Below are positions 36,881 through 49,147 of a stretch of DNA of 64,000 nt, piece by piece. The DNA is taken from the NCBI GenBank assembly GCA_009760855.2, contig WPIO01000062.1, forward strand, positions 452,501 to 516,500, given 5' to 3'. A model generated the notes under the pieces. That model was given only the letters and a program-made list of their open reading frames with translations, made no database searches and was not told where the DNA came from. Numbering within the stretch: position 1 is the first letter of the stretch; each line of letters begins with the position of its first letter. The position numbers and the translations under genes are program-made. The stretch is from Cristatella mucedo (taxonomy: Eukaryota; Bryozoa; Phylactolaemata; Cristatellidae).

Positions 36881-38290
36881 TTTACGGTTTTGATTTTTGG
36901 GAAACAGCAGCTGTTTTGCGTTACTGTTAAACATTTACCTGAAACTCGAATCCCCATTTACAATACGTTCATTGTTGTATACACAGACCCCCTCCATTCG
37001 TGTCACCAGGCTTGCTTCTCATGAGTTAGGTAACTCGTTCAGGAATCTTGGCTATTGTACAGCCACAGCTGTGGTGACTACACTTGTTCCACTATAATGG
37101 TAGTGAGAGGTTGATTACGTCCGGAAGAGTGTTGAAGCCTGTTGTCCTGCTGTCATCTGAGGCTCGGCCACTTAAATCTTACCTCAACTGACAATGCGAG
37201 AGATGCTGTGTAACCCAAGCCAGATCATGATAGCTATGTGAAACCAATGCTCTTACGAAGATATTTCGGAGGTAAATGAAGTCTAATGACTGGGAAGTAA
37301 ACAATTGATAAATTTCTTGTAGTTAGCCAAAATTAAGAGCTTAACAAAGATCTAAAATTATTTTTTGTTTTTAGACCTCTATTGCTTAGAATTTAGATGT
37401 ATCGGAGTCAAATGCAACAAAGTAAAAGGAATTGCCTTTTAAGATATTTCAAACTTTAACGCAACCTATCTGGTATGCAATCAGTTCCCGTGTCGCCAAT
37501 CAACGGCTTCGAAACTCCATTCGAATTTATCACGCAATTATGCATAGGGGGCTGTATTCATAATTTAAACAGCAGAACTTACGCCAACTAATATGCGCTA
37601 CATCCAATTTGATAGAAAATTTCTTAGTGAGTCTGAAAAAACTGATTCAATATATTTGTCTATTTATACTTTTAAATGAAATCTCAGTTGCTTCCGACGG
37701 TAAGTCTGTGCCCCGTACCCGTGTACGCAATTGATTTCTCATTGCAAATTGGAATAATGGTAATGAAAACCCCAATGTTAAGATAGCCAACTTTGCTTAA
37801 GGCGTTTAAAGGAGTTTGAATTTGATTATTGCCGATATTTGAAAACATAAACTGAAGTTCTGAAAATGTTATACTTTAACTCATATGTTATGCAGTCTGA
37901 TTAGTCTAAACGGATTTTTTTTTTATAAATTTACGATTCGTTGCTACTTTTTAAATTACAAAAATAGTAGTTTAGTAAAGACTTGTATTTCAAAAACAAT
38001 TTTCGTTCATAGTTGTACGAGTTCGCATATATGAAGCAAGTCTATATGAGCTTCAAATTTTAGAGAATTAATTTAAACATTTTAGACATGAAAATGTTTT
38101 TGAATTTTTCTAAAACATCCAATCAATCAATTTTTCAAAAATGGGAGACGATAGCCTGGAGAGACAAAGGTATAAAATAAGGATATAGAAGCAAACTTGA
38201 AAGTTTTTAAAATGACTTACGGGAAATATTCTCGTGCGGTATAAAAACAAATGTACTAATCTACTCACCTATGCATTTACTGAGAATAAA
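36881..38290. other. AT-rich intergenic stretch, nothing recognised
   Basis: Markedly AT-rich, with short frames only and no conserved protein motif, tRNA-like box or obvious repeat unit. It could be part of an older element too decayed to recognise. Confidence 0.6.
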
Positions 38291-38294
38291 TAAT

Positions 38295-38995
38295 AACAAA
38301 AATAGTAATAATTATGCCCTTGATAAAAAAGCGCCCTCAGAGAACTCAATCTCTTTCTAGGCGCTTTACATTTGCTGCAAAGGGAAACGCGATTGAATGG
38401 TGAGTAAAATCATGCTTGATAAACAACATGAATAACATGGTTAGGAGAGACATGCACAGGGTCAGCATGCAAATGTGGTTAGTGGTAGCATGCCCAGTGT
38501 CATCACGCATAAGCACATGAAGGACGAATCACAGGGACCCACTAAATACTGTCCTAAATAGGCGTGTTTTAAGTTCTTTTTAAATGTGGTCAAGTCAGGG
38601 GATGTTCTGACGCATGTCGGGAGGGATTTTCAGGCTTCGGGAGCAAACGAACTACATACACGGTCTCCAAAGGATTTGAGGTTTGTACGAGGTATTGTTA
38701 GACTGTTGGATTCCAAAAAGTGGGTGGTACGATGCTTGGCCTGGTGGGGGAGTAGATCTGAGAAATAGGCTGGAGTCAAAGAATGAAGTGACCTATAACT
38801 GAGCGACAAAACACTGAAGTTGATCCGTTGCTTGACTGGTAGCCAGTGCAGGTCGGTGAGGAGTGGTGTGATGTGGCAACTGCAACGTTCACGACAGACA
38901 AGCCTAGCTGCGGTGTTTTGCACCAGCTGCAATCGCCTGATTGCACAGGCCGGTGGGCCAGCAAGCAGTGAGTTACAGAAGTCAACCAACAAGAT
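38295..38995 (-). repeat. LINE-A copy, 3' part, minus strand
   Basis: The minus-strand frame 38630-38992 encodes LVDFCNSLLAG, RRLQLVQNTAARLV, the LHWLPVK block, FSDLLPHQ and SFGDRVCSSFAPEA. The 3' non-coding block follows. The tail holds an exact 8-bp stem, AAAGCGCC (38328-38335) and GGCGCTTT (38360-38367), around TTGAG. The coding part is nearly open, so this is one of the younger copies. Confidence 0.88.
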
Positions 38996-38999
38996 AAAA

Positions 39000-39320
39000 C
39001 CAACTTGCTAGCTATGGAAAACCTAGTGTTACTAAGAAAATAGAGATCACATCTCTCAAAATGGGCCCTGCCAGCATATCTCCTGCAGTGTCTGCATGAA
39101 ATCTATGTGTCCTGTTCCAAAGTAATCTTTCATTAGACGACCACATCAGCTCTACAGTCAAGTCTGCTTACTTTCACTTACGTAATTGCAAAAATTAGGA
39201 GTAATAAATCCAAGTTGGTCCATGCATTTGTGGCACCCCATCTCGACTTCTATAACTCACTACTTGCAGGTCTTCCGACTTGTACAATAAGGCGTTTACA
39301 GAAGTGCAAAATTCAGCTTA
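39000..39320 (+). repeat. LINE-A segment in inverted orientation
   Basis: Plus-strand coding relic: NLLAMEN-like start, SPAVSA-like SISPVESA equivalent near 39080, LVHAFVAPHLDFYNSLLAG and TCTIRRLQ at 39210-39300. It covers the LINE-A region just 5' of, and slightly overlapping, the minus-strand copy that abuts it on the left. Confidence 0.75.
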
Positions 39321-40130
39321 TTGTTATTATTAATCTATACAGAGAGAATTATGCACGAATCAGTGCAATAATCGGCCACTTGAAATATTTTTATCAGCCA
39401 AAAGATTCCTAAAAGTAAACTGTTCAACTTGAAGGACAATGAGAGCCATGCATTTCGAGAAAAAGATTAGCTTTGGGATTGCTGCTGTTGATAGATTCGT
39501 GTCCGTGACTCGTGATTAGATGAAGAGCGATGTATTAAGAAACCTCAAGGCTGTAGGTTAAAAACGGAGCCCAGTGGATATACAAATTGCATCACCTGAG
39601 GTATAATCCACAACATTTTAGAGCTCAAGAGGTGGATAGATACAGACAACTCCAAGCAAAGTTTGCTGATAGCCGATGGCTGCGTACGTAGCCTTTACAC
39701 GCAGATATCGATGATGTTCTAAATGTTAGTCAATACGTCGTTATGCTTATGAATAAAAGTGAACTTGAAATAAAATTGAAATGATTTACAATTATAATTT
39801 AGAAGTTATGCTCTAAGTAATCTAGAGAAACCTTTCCTTAAAAATATGTAAATGGTAGGATAATAAAATCTCGTGAAATTGAAATAGGATTCTCATTAGA
39901 AAGACAGCGCAAGACTTGTGCTATGGTCAAAAAATGTAAGTTTAACTTATAAATCTAATTTAAAAACTTCATAGCATTAGTGAATGATTACTTACAAATA
40001 TTTTGATAGAGTTCTCATTTGTTATTATTACAGTTAAGTTTATTAATTCATTTTTGTAGCAATGAAGCTTACCGCTCTCCTCACACGAAGAGGCGTGAGA
40101 AAGTTAGGAGAACAAGACTTAGTAAAGGAA
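39320..40130. other. no gene recognised
   Basis: AT-rich sequence with short frames, no clear repeat boundaries and no motif I recognise. Confidence 0.6.
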
Positions 40131-40194
40131 AGAGAGTAAGAGAGAAAGAGAGAGAGAGCAAGACAGAGATAGAGAGAGAGAGCGAGCGAGAGAG

Positions 40195-40243
<49 letters not shown>
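40131..40243. repeat. (GA)n microsatellite
   Basis: GA array with GC, CA and TA interruptions on the left half, then a pure run. Confidence 0.97.
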
Positions 40244-40247
<4 letters not shown>

Positions 40248-40829
40248 TAGGTAGAGAGGGAGAGAAGGAAGAGAAAGGGAAACTGCTGACGAATAAAGAA
40301 AGAGGCTGCAAATAAAGCCACGACTCCTTGCTTTTTAAGCTGGGTGCAGATTGTTATGCAAAAAAGGGGCGCATCAAATATAAGCCCTGCAAGTCATATC
40401 CGCATCTAGTTAGCCTCCCTGGCTATTGCAAATTGGGTGCAAATTCATGGTGTAAACCCAGAAGCCATCGAGTTTCTTTAGTTATTTTATTCCGTGGTTA
40501 AGCAGAGCTAATTTTATTTCGCATGCACTCCGTAATTAACCGACACTGAAACACTGGACGTTGCAATTGGCTACGTACTAAGCAATTGGCCACAGGAAGA
40601 TGGCTTCACAGTAGCGTGAAAAACTCACGAGTGCACGCACGGTAGAGGTCACACGTAAGGGTCACACGTAGGTTCTTCTCGCTGCTACTATGTTCGAGTA
40701 GCCCTCAATAGTTAAGGTAGCGGCGAAAAGTGAGCGATGTACAGCCTTGCCGCAGCAGCACGTCAAAGGGCGACCAACGTGTGGGACCAACGACATCGTA
40801 AGCTTCTACGATTAACGTAGCGCTAGAGC

Positions 40830-41871
40830 CCTGGTCCTATCCTACTTGATCTACCAGCGGCGTTTGACACTATTGATTATGATATCCTAGTTGAACGATT
40901 GAAAATAACGATCGGTCTGGCAGACGAGGCATTGCTCAAATAATACTTGTCCTGTGTCGTGTGGTGGTCAAATTTCATCCAGCAGACCAGTCATTTGTGA
41001 GGCTCCACAAGGGTCGGTTCTTGGTCCTTCGCTGTTCTCCATTTATATCGAGCCTCTGGGAAAAGTAATTCAAGCCCGTTGATCACTTCTATGCTGACGA
41101 TAACAGCACTATTTTCAGTACACAACCGGAATCCGCTTCAGCATTTGATAAACTGAATGGTTGCCTTGCAGACATCCGATCTTGAATGTCGACCGATTTC
41201 CTTAGACTAAACGATGGTACAAACAAACTTCTACCCATGGGACACCCCAAGCGTGCTATTGGACTAGCAGACTTGGCTCTTCTAATTGGTGTTGCCGTGG
41301 CGTGCCCGTCACCACGTGCTCGTAATTTAGGAATCTGCTTTAATAACCGCTTGAAGTTCCAAATCATTATTAAGGAGACTGCTTCCGCAACTAGTCATCA
41401 AGATCGACCCCTGTCTAAGATTAGAGGCCGTCTATCACGATGGCTTGCTAAAAGTCTAGCTAGGTCTGCAGTTCGGCCTAGGATGGACTACCGAAATTCT
41501 GTTTTAGCTGGGCTACTGAAGAAAGAAAGCCACTTAAGCCTCAGCAGTCGGTGATGAATATGGCTGCAAGGCAAGTAAAAAATTCTAAGAAATTCTGCCA
41601 TGTGTCTCCTTAGTTGAAGGAGATGCAATGGCCCCCCCCGGTCGATCAATGGATCTAGAGCAAAGGCTCTTACCCTGACTCACAGCCCGCGATGGCTTGG
41701 CTCCTTCACACCTAGCTGGACTGCTGCTCCAGTTTCAGCCTCTTCATGCCCCTCTGCTGACTCAGCTATGCTTCTCACATTCTCTTTGCTGGGTGAGATT
41801 AAGTCTGATGGCTACCGTGTGCCTACAGGGCGCTGCTTACGCTTTGAATACGCTATTGAAAACTCTCCTGC
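40830..41871 (+). repeat. LINE-B copy with partial RT, interrupted
   Basis: RT motif A is visible as LPAAFDTIDYDIL near 40850-40890, then the APQGSVLGPSLFSIYIEPLG equivalent near 41010-41060 and FYADDNS-like sequence near 41085. Post-RT coding with SARNLGICFNN and LARSAVRPRMDYRNSVLAGL follows near 41330-41520. Frameshifts split it. Its 3' end is cut at 41872 by the LTR element and resumes at 43931. Confidence 0.8.
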
Positions 41872-41872
41872 T

Positions 41873-43930
41873 TGTAGTTAGGTTCGCGAATAGCACAGAA
41901 ATTTCAGCTGACGTCCAACGCCACCAGTTTATTGCCGGAGCAGGGAAAGCACGACTCTCCTCGCCTCTCTCACTCCCTCAAGTCCCCCCCCCCCCCGCTG
42001 CTCCGTATAAATAACAATAAATGCATCCAACATCTGTTCACCGGCGGGTAAGCGGAGGAGCCTTACCGGCATGTGTCCAAGCCAAATTGGAGCCAAGCCC
42101 TTGCTTATCGTCCGAATAGATTCCTCCGCGATCTAAAGATAACAAATCCCAGCGGCAGCAAAAGGAAAAGCAAAGTGCCGAGCACATTTGGACACATGGC
42201 GCATACCGAGCCGCTACAAATGCGACACCACACACCCAGGACGTCAACAAAAACATGAACGCCACAGCAAGACAGAGCAACGAGCAAAGGGCTCTGAAAG
42301 CAGAACAGAGCTTCCCCTTCAGTGGGAAAATGAGGCAGAAAAATCCCGTAACAAAACAAGAGCGCCGTATCACTACAACAGCCAACATTAACAGCTGATC
42401 CCACAGGCAGGTGGGCCGCCTCACAGCCATGAGCTGACCCCACAGGCAGGTGCGCTATCTCACAGCCGCTCGAAAAACGATTAGGGGCCATCATTTAAGC
42501 GAAGTCACGTGCTCTCTGATCAGTAGATCAGTCCATGACGTAGTCGGAGCACCGAAGTGGGCGCTGCAGTTTTGACCACACGGGAAGCTGGCGGCTGCCA
42601 ATTCTTTCTGCACCGTCACACTGATCATCGTCGACTCATATGCTGGCGGCTGAGCAGGTGACCGCACAGGCAGGCATGCTACCTCAAGGCTGCTCAAAGG
42701 AGGCGCGCTGGAGCACGACCTTTCTCGACCAGCCGGCCATGTGAGCCACCGGCAATCGTCACAGAGCTTCCACTTCCGCAGCCTTTCCTTTTTCAGACCT
42801 CGACCGCGGTCGCTCCAGCCGCTACTACGGACTCTGCCGCCGTTTTTTAGGGCTCAGCCACCACCATTGTGGGCTCTGCCACCGCGTCTCCAACCAGCAC
42901 CTCGTCTCCGACTTTTGCTGCGCCAGAGCCCACCGGCTGGTCACAGGCCAGTGTCGCATTCATGGCTTTCGCTGACTCGCAAGCAGTTGCCTCTATTCCG
43001 GGTCGCTGCCGCCTCTCTCGTGGAAGCCACCGACTCTCTCGCGTCTGCATATACTGCTGCCTCTCTGCCGCACGCCCGCCTCACTGCTCTATGCCTCAGC
43101 CCCGACGCTGACAGTTGTATCGAAGAACACCGTCGCCTCGTAGCATACCGTCGGCGTCTAGCAAACCGTCACCGCCTCACAGATCTCTGCCAACCGTTTT
43201 TCCGCCGCCGCTGCGTAACACGCCATCGCCGCCTGGCCAACCGTCAATGCCTGGAGCTCGGTCGCCTCCTGCCACACGGCGGCAGCCTGGAAAACGTTTG
43301 TCGCCCGGCACACCGCGAGTCATTGCTGCTGTCACTTCCGGCAGCTCCTGTCCGCCCCCTCAGTCCGACCAGCTTTTACCAGATCAGCGCGCAGCAGCCT
43401 CACTCTACCCGTCGGCCAGGTGAATGCCCTTACTAGGGCCTCACACAGCTTTGCGTAGTTATCTTGCACTGCCTGCGAGAGACTCAAGACAAACGTGAAA
43501 AACCTGCCTTGCATCGAAAGTAGTAAACACGAGTGCCACTTACTCCGTTCTTAGCGAATTTGCTTGATCTCCATCTCGAAAAACCACAGCCAGCCAAAGA
43601 AGTCTCCGAAGCCATTTAAGCTTTCGAGCGCTTCACATGACATCTCAAATGCTGAAATAGCTTGTAGTTTTGTTCGCGCTTAGTTCGGAAACGCCAGCCC
43701 CGATGTACAACGCCACCAATGTACTTCATTACGCACGGAGGGGGGGAAGCACCACTCTCTTTGCCCCTCTCGCCCACATAAGTCCCTCCCCCGCTGCTAG
43801 ACCACAGCTCCGCACCACCCGTCCCGACGATACATCTAAACATCTGTTCCCCAGCGGCTTAGCGGAGGAACACTAATGGCATGTGTACGAGCCAAATCGG
43901 AGCCAAGCGCTGGCTTATCATCAGACTACA
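41873..43930. mobile_element. small non-autonomous LTR element nested in LINE-B
   Basis: Direct repeats at 41873-42120 and 43663-43930 share TGTAGTT, GTTCGCG, ACGCCACCA, CCCCGCTGCT, ACATCTGTTC, AGCGGAGGA, GGCATGTGT and GGAGCCAAGC in order, as diverged LTRs would. The right copy starts TGTAGT and ends ACTACA, a 6-bp inverted terminus. The 1.5-kb interior has no gag or pol homology. It has Pro/Arg/Ser-rich frames from imperfect GC-rich repeats and a 30-bp CCCACAGGCAGG motif repeated near 42400, 42440 and 42670. Left flank CTGCT and right flank CTGAG may be a decayed target duplication. I could not identify a primer-binding site or polypurine tract, so orientation is open. Confidence 0.65.
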
Positions 43931-44005
43931 CTGAGTGAGACCCACCTGGCCCTTCGGGATTTGTTGAATTACACACGGAGATACGTCACGTTTCATTAAA
44001 GATGC
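43931..44005 (+). repeat. LINE-B 3' end, continuation
   Basis: CACCTGG then TTGTTGAATTACACACGGAG and ATACGTCACGTTTCATTA match the 3' ends of LINE-B at 50895-50960 and 52070-52130. It completes the copy interrupted at 41872. Confidence 0.75.
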
Positions 44006-44285
44006 GGAGTGATCAAAATTCCTTAAACAGCACTATCAACTACACCGAATTCACGAAAGAGCTAATAATCGCTAGTAAATTACAGCTGGCACTGCCAGTG
44101 ACTTCAGGTAGACTTGCTACAAGCAAATGGCCACTAAGACTCACTCAGAATTTTATTTTTATTAATTGATCGCATACGATGTTTGCAAGGTCGCTGTGAC
44201 TCACCAATACGCAGACCGTAGCCGAGAGATTCTTTTTATTCAAAAATACAGTACGACCAATGAGAAATATGATGCTGCATGTTCT

Positions 44286-44432
<147 letters not shown>

Positions 44433-45480
44433 CTGCCGTGTTCAGGTTCTTGCCTTACATGCCGGCCAGGTCAGAAGTCTTACATAAATACGTTCACGCA
44501 AATAAACATCGCACCACTCATACGCCTACATGTCGTGGCCATGTTGTAAGCTGTCTTCAGATGAACGTTAGGGGACACGATGCTCAAAATTCATATCGAC
44601 GGATATTTGCATTGCTAGCACGATCTCCTATAAATGCGCCAATAGTATTTCATTATTCGCCGCGTACATTTTCCGCGCTCAATCAATGACGTTTGCGGTC
44701 CGCTTATGATAGATAGTGGGTAAGCGCTGCACAATCGTTTCTTCAATCGTAGGGTCTTCTCTGAGAGCGGTTGCTTCACTAGTGCTAGTGCCGAGGCTGC
44801 CGAGGCCGCCACGGCTCCGCTCCAAAGCCGGAAGGAACTGCGGCGGGAGGTCGGCACACTCCGCGTCCGGGGGACGCGCAAGGAGTTTCCTAGCAAGCGA
44901 GCAAAATTTTCTTGCTTACCCTGTGCTCGGAATGGCGCTAACTTTGAAACTTGAGAATTTCACTAAAGTGTGAAAAAAAGCAATAAATAATACGAGCGCA
45001 GATCCAACTCGCTGTGCGAAGACGCAGAACAGCTGCTGAAGTCTCTGCTAATCTGCATAACGGCTCATCGTCGAGGGCTTGCTACTTGCGAGTAAATTTG
45101 TGTCAGGATAGATATTTAATAGCAAAAGTGTCGCTGTAAACGGGATTGAACAGAGAGCCAAACTCCTCAGTGCGTAGAGCTGGTCAGTATATTGTAGTCA
45201 TTTGCTGAGCCAGGGGTAGGGGGAGCGTTCGCCTCCACTCTACCGCGGGTCAGTGAGGACCCGGGCCGCCCTTGCTCCCTATTCCTCGACCGTCACTAAC
45301 GATGAAATTATCTCTTGGTTGCACTCGACGAGCAACTGCAGAGTTCGTGTCTGATAGACACTGTACTGTGATTTAGCGCTACTATAGGTCATTAATTGCA
45401 GGTCTTACCCCCTACATACAAATCTTACGGGTCATATCCCCAAGATGAAAATACTGGCTCCGTTTCTGATCGTTGCGCTT
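44433..45480. other. no gene recognised; small GC-rich patch
   Basis: A CpG-rich patch lies at about 44760-44890 between ordinary sequence. Frames over it (44615-44973 on either strand) show no family motif. Confidence 0.5.
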
Positions 45481-45625
45481 GGGTTGTAGCCCATGGGTAA
45501 GGCGCTTGCACTTCGTCGCGGGTTCAAGCCATCCATCAGCGGGAATTTCCTTATTGTCCTCTGCAAGTGGCGGTGATAGCCATGAAGGCTCTTCTGCCGC
45601 TATAAAAATGAGGCTGCTAAATTAG
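45480..45625 (+). repeat. SINE-2, best copy
   Basis: Plus strand: A box TAGCCCATGGGTAAGGCGC, B box GCGGGTTCAAGCC, then TTGTCCTCTGCAAGTGGCGG, TGATAGCCATGAAGGCTCTT, CTGCCGCTATAAAAATGAGG and CTGCTAAATTAGC. The tRNA-like promoter and the conserved body identify it as a pol III retroposon. Confidence 0.8.
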
Positions 45626-46706
45626 CTAGCTTTTTCCTGATTGATTGAAAAGATGACGACTGAACATGCCACAGGTAATACTGGCGGATAGAATTCTTGC
45701 CTTTCAATAAATATGAAAGTGGCGTAATTGCAGGAACCTTTATAGTCTAGGACGAGAGGTTTGATTGCCTTTTGATTTGGCTTTAAGTTGTCTAATTTAG
45801 CGAAGTGATATAACGAATGAATAGGCCTCCACATTCCCAGACCTGCGAGTACGGGCCAAGCGGCGACTGTACATTGTTAATACGTACCGCAGATGCCGAG
45901 CTGTTTTTTTTTTAATGAACGAGCTGCAGCTGCAGCGGGTTCTGAACTAAAACTATTTGCTTCAATTACTGCGAATGCTACGGATGCTTGCAGATGTGCA
46001 GATGCATGAAATACAAGTGGGAAGCTCGAGCTAGTGCTCGAGGCTGAAAGCTAAAGAGTTGCAGAAGCCACGTCGGTGCACGACATGCCGACGGTGAGAG
46101 AACCAATGAGCAATCAAGAACGTTAAATCCCTTAATAAGAAGTACTTGTCACCAGCGAAGGGTGGTAATTGCCAAAGGCCCAGAGGGGTACATGCGAACA
46201 GCATTAGTCATGGCAAGAAACACATAAATTCGAAGATCAAAGTACAACTGAACCGAAGCATCACCCCGAATCGCTCTGCATGCATTCGAAACCAAAGTTC
46301 ACGATACATCCGGTTCCGAATTGTAAAACTTTAGGAACCGCTAATAATCTCTGGGATTGCCATAATCAGACAAATTTAGGATGCGCACATTTCACTGCAC
46401 CCTCATCAAATTATGCCGTGCTCAGGCCGGATAAAAAAAGAAACCTAACATGACCATCTATGATAAAGAGTTTACTTTTGGCTTCGCCACCTTGCCAGGC
46501 TCCAACATAAATTACTACCGAGGGTTTAAAGATTCATTCTTCATGTTAGCTGTCGTTACAGCTGTTTTCTCATCGTCCCCATCGCCATTTGCCATCGTAG
46601 CATTGTTCATTGTGCAACGCTTCCATTGGTCTATCGGCTTTCGCGACTTCCAGGTTACCAACACTTCACTTGGCTTGAGTAAATCGACCTCCTTTAGCTT
46701 TTGGTC

Positions 46707-46920
<214 letters not shown>

Positions 46921-47034
46921 GTGAGACATACCGCAGACTATACCAGAACGCATACACAAGAAGCTCTAATTAAGATTGCACGCTGCTCTACTCTTCGGTT
47001 ACTGTGTACTCGCATAACTTCACTGTAATTGCCT

Positions 47035-48620
47035 CGGCCATTCTGCAGCAATGCACTGCAATTGACTGCAATGACCCGGGCCAATACAACAATCTATAGC
47101 AATCTGATGCAAAATACCATGAACTCGGTTTCGCAATTCTCCAATTTAGAATGCATGTAACAAATCACACTGGTTAAAGTCAACCGCATCATTTAAACAA
47201 ATTTCGTTCGTACAATGTCGGGCAATGCATGGCAATCTACGGCAACTGCTCGGCTCGAAGCAGCAATTTACTACAATCCGTGGCAAGTCGACCCCAAATT
47301 GTCTGCACAAAGTGCCAGTTGTCATCTTATTTCACATTTCTTTGTGCTAAAAGTGAAATATTAGGACTTTCAAGCTATTTTGCGCGTTAATTATCAACAA
47401 TGCACGGCAACCGACAGCAATGGCAGGTACCAATACCGCAATCCATGGAAAATTGACGAGAAATCGGCTGCACTAATCTCCAATTCTCATTCAACATAAC
47501 ATCTCACTGCGTGCACACATACTTTCAACTCTTTCAGCCATCTCTGACCGTTGAATCTTGGGAAATTCATGGCAATTGACGGCAATGACCCCGGCAAATA
47601 CGGCAATCCATTATGATCCATCGCAAATCACTGGAAAGTGAGTGGGCCAAGATCAGATATATCTTACCTGTCACAGCCCACTGTGTTGAAAGTGCAATCA
47701 AATCCTTTCAACCAATCGCGAACGTACAATCGCGAGCAATGAATGGCAATTGACAGCAATGTCCAGGGGCAAATACCCCAATTCCCGGAAAACTAAAGAG
47801 AAATTGGCAGCGCAGAAGCTTCCATTGTCATTACATATGACATTCCGCTGCGTCCAAAATGAAACCGTGGTATTTTCAAGATGCTATGCTCATTGACTGT
47901 CAGCAATGCCCGGCAATCCACAGCGATGGTCGGGGCCGATAGCAAAATCCGTGAAGAATTGACAAGATTGGCTGCAATAAACTGCAACTCTCATTCCACG
48001 TAACGTGTACCTGTTCGCGCGCATAATGTTCACCCAATGTGCGCGTTCAATCGACGGCAACGCACGGCCATCTACGGCAATGTCCCAGGGAAATACGCCA
48101 ATCCATAACGGTCAGTTACAAACGGACCGACAGTTGCTGAAAGGCGCTCCAACTTTTCTTTCGTATTGCACTATACTGCATGAAAACTGCAGCCACATCT
48201 TTTTAAATAATCGACAAAGGCACAATTGAGGGCAATGCACGGCAATCGACGACAATGGCCCGGCCTCTACCAAAATCTGTTTCAAACTTACTATAATTCG
48301 GCTGTTTGAACTTGTAATTTTCCTACCACATAATACTCACTGTGGGCGCACAAACTGTCATTTTTCGCGTTCAACCTTGGGCAATGCATGGCAATCGACG
48401 GCAGTTTCTCGAGACAATACACCAATCTTTGATTGTCTGTTAAAATTACAAACAAAGCTGGTGGGAGAAGATTCAACTTTTGTAGAGTATTACAGTGCAC
48501 TGTATTAAAAGTGCAACCGCATCCTATAAATCAATCTTGAACGTACATGCGAGGGCAATGCGCGGCATTCGACGGCAACGGCCTGGGAAAATACGGAAAT
48601 CTATCCATCGTAAGTGTACG
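47035..48620 (+). repeat. diverged satellite, about ten 150-178-bp monomers
   Basis: The phrase GGCAATGCATGGCAATCGAC, followed by GGCAATG, CCCGGG and AAATACGGCAATCCA, recurs near 47045, 47220, 47398, 47568, 47737, 47902, 48055, 48230, 48380 and 48553. Spacing is about 150-178 bp. Between phrases the units share GAGAAATTGGCTGCA, CTCCAATTCTCATT, ACATAACATCTCACTG and AATCGCGAACGTACAATCG. No unit is identical to another, so the array is old. Minus-strand frames here are chance. Confidence 0.85.
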
Positions 48621-48774
48621 CACTCAACACAAGTCGTGAAATCAGGGGTATGAGTCAAGCGCAGGCTTGAGCGTCGTTTTAACAAATCGGGGTCTGGTGC
48701 AAATGTAGTCAATTTCAAAGGCTTCCTTCGAGTTTACACCCGGAAGCCTATAAAAGCCAGGGCTTCTTTTTTCA

Positions 48775-49130
48775 CTTGAAAACTGAATTCCTGCCAGTCG
48801 GACCCAAAACAGATTTATAAGACAGTAAAAAATTTACTGGCCCACGCTGAGAGGTTTGACTCTCCAGATATTAACGGCTCAGCCAAAAAGTTGCCGGCCT
48901 TCTTTACTGAAAAAGTTGTGCACATTCGTGCTTCCATAAAGCTCCCTCCGAGTTAAGCAATTGTGAAATCACAACCTGTGACTTTTCTTAAAAGGTTTTC
49001 CAAAGTTTATGCATGCAATGTGGCTACCTTAATAAGGTCCAGTAAAAAGAGCTCATCTCCTGAAGACCCTATGCCATCATCTCTGTGGTCTTCGCTGGTA
49101 TACCAACTTGTAAGCAGGCTGGGTTCGGTT
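48775..49130 (+). repeat. LINE-B, endonuclease-RT linker fragment
   Basis: Decayed coding: SCQSDPKQIYKTVKNLL, DSPDINGSAKKLPAFF, TEKVVHIRASIKLPPS, then SKKSSSPEDPMPSSLW and SSLVYQLVSRLGS. The order (short helix, L..FF..KV..IR, then DP.P) is typical of the stretch between endonuclease and RT in CR1/L2-type LINEs. It is cut on the right by the element at 49148. Confidence 0.65.
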
Positions 49131-49147
49131 GGCTGGGACCAGGCTGC

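Noticed and set aside
38281-38372. CRISPR-like or riboswitch-like stem-loop
   Set aside because: The stem is the 3' hairpin of a eukaryotic LINE and recurs at other LINE-A tails; there is no spacer array and the DNA is clearly animal.
42741-43436. 231-codon Pro/Arg/Leu-rich frame inside the LTR element as a gag gene
   Set aside because: No zinc knuckle, protease or RT motif; composition follows imperfect GC-rich repeats.
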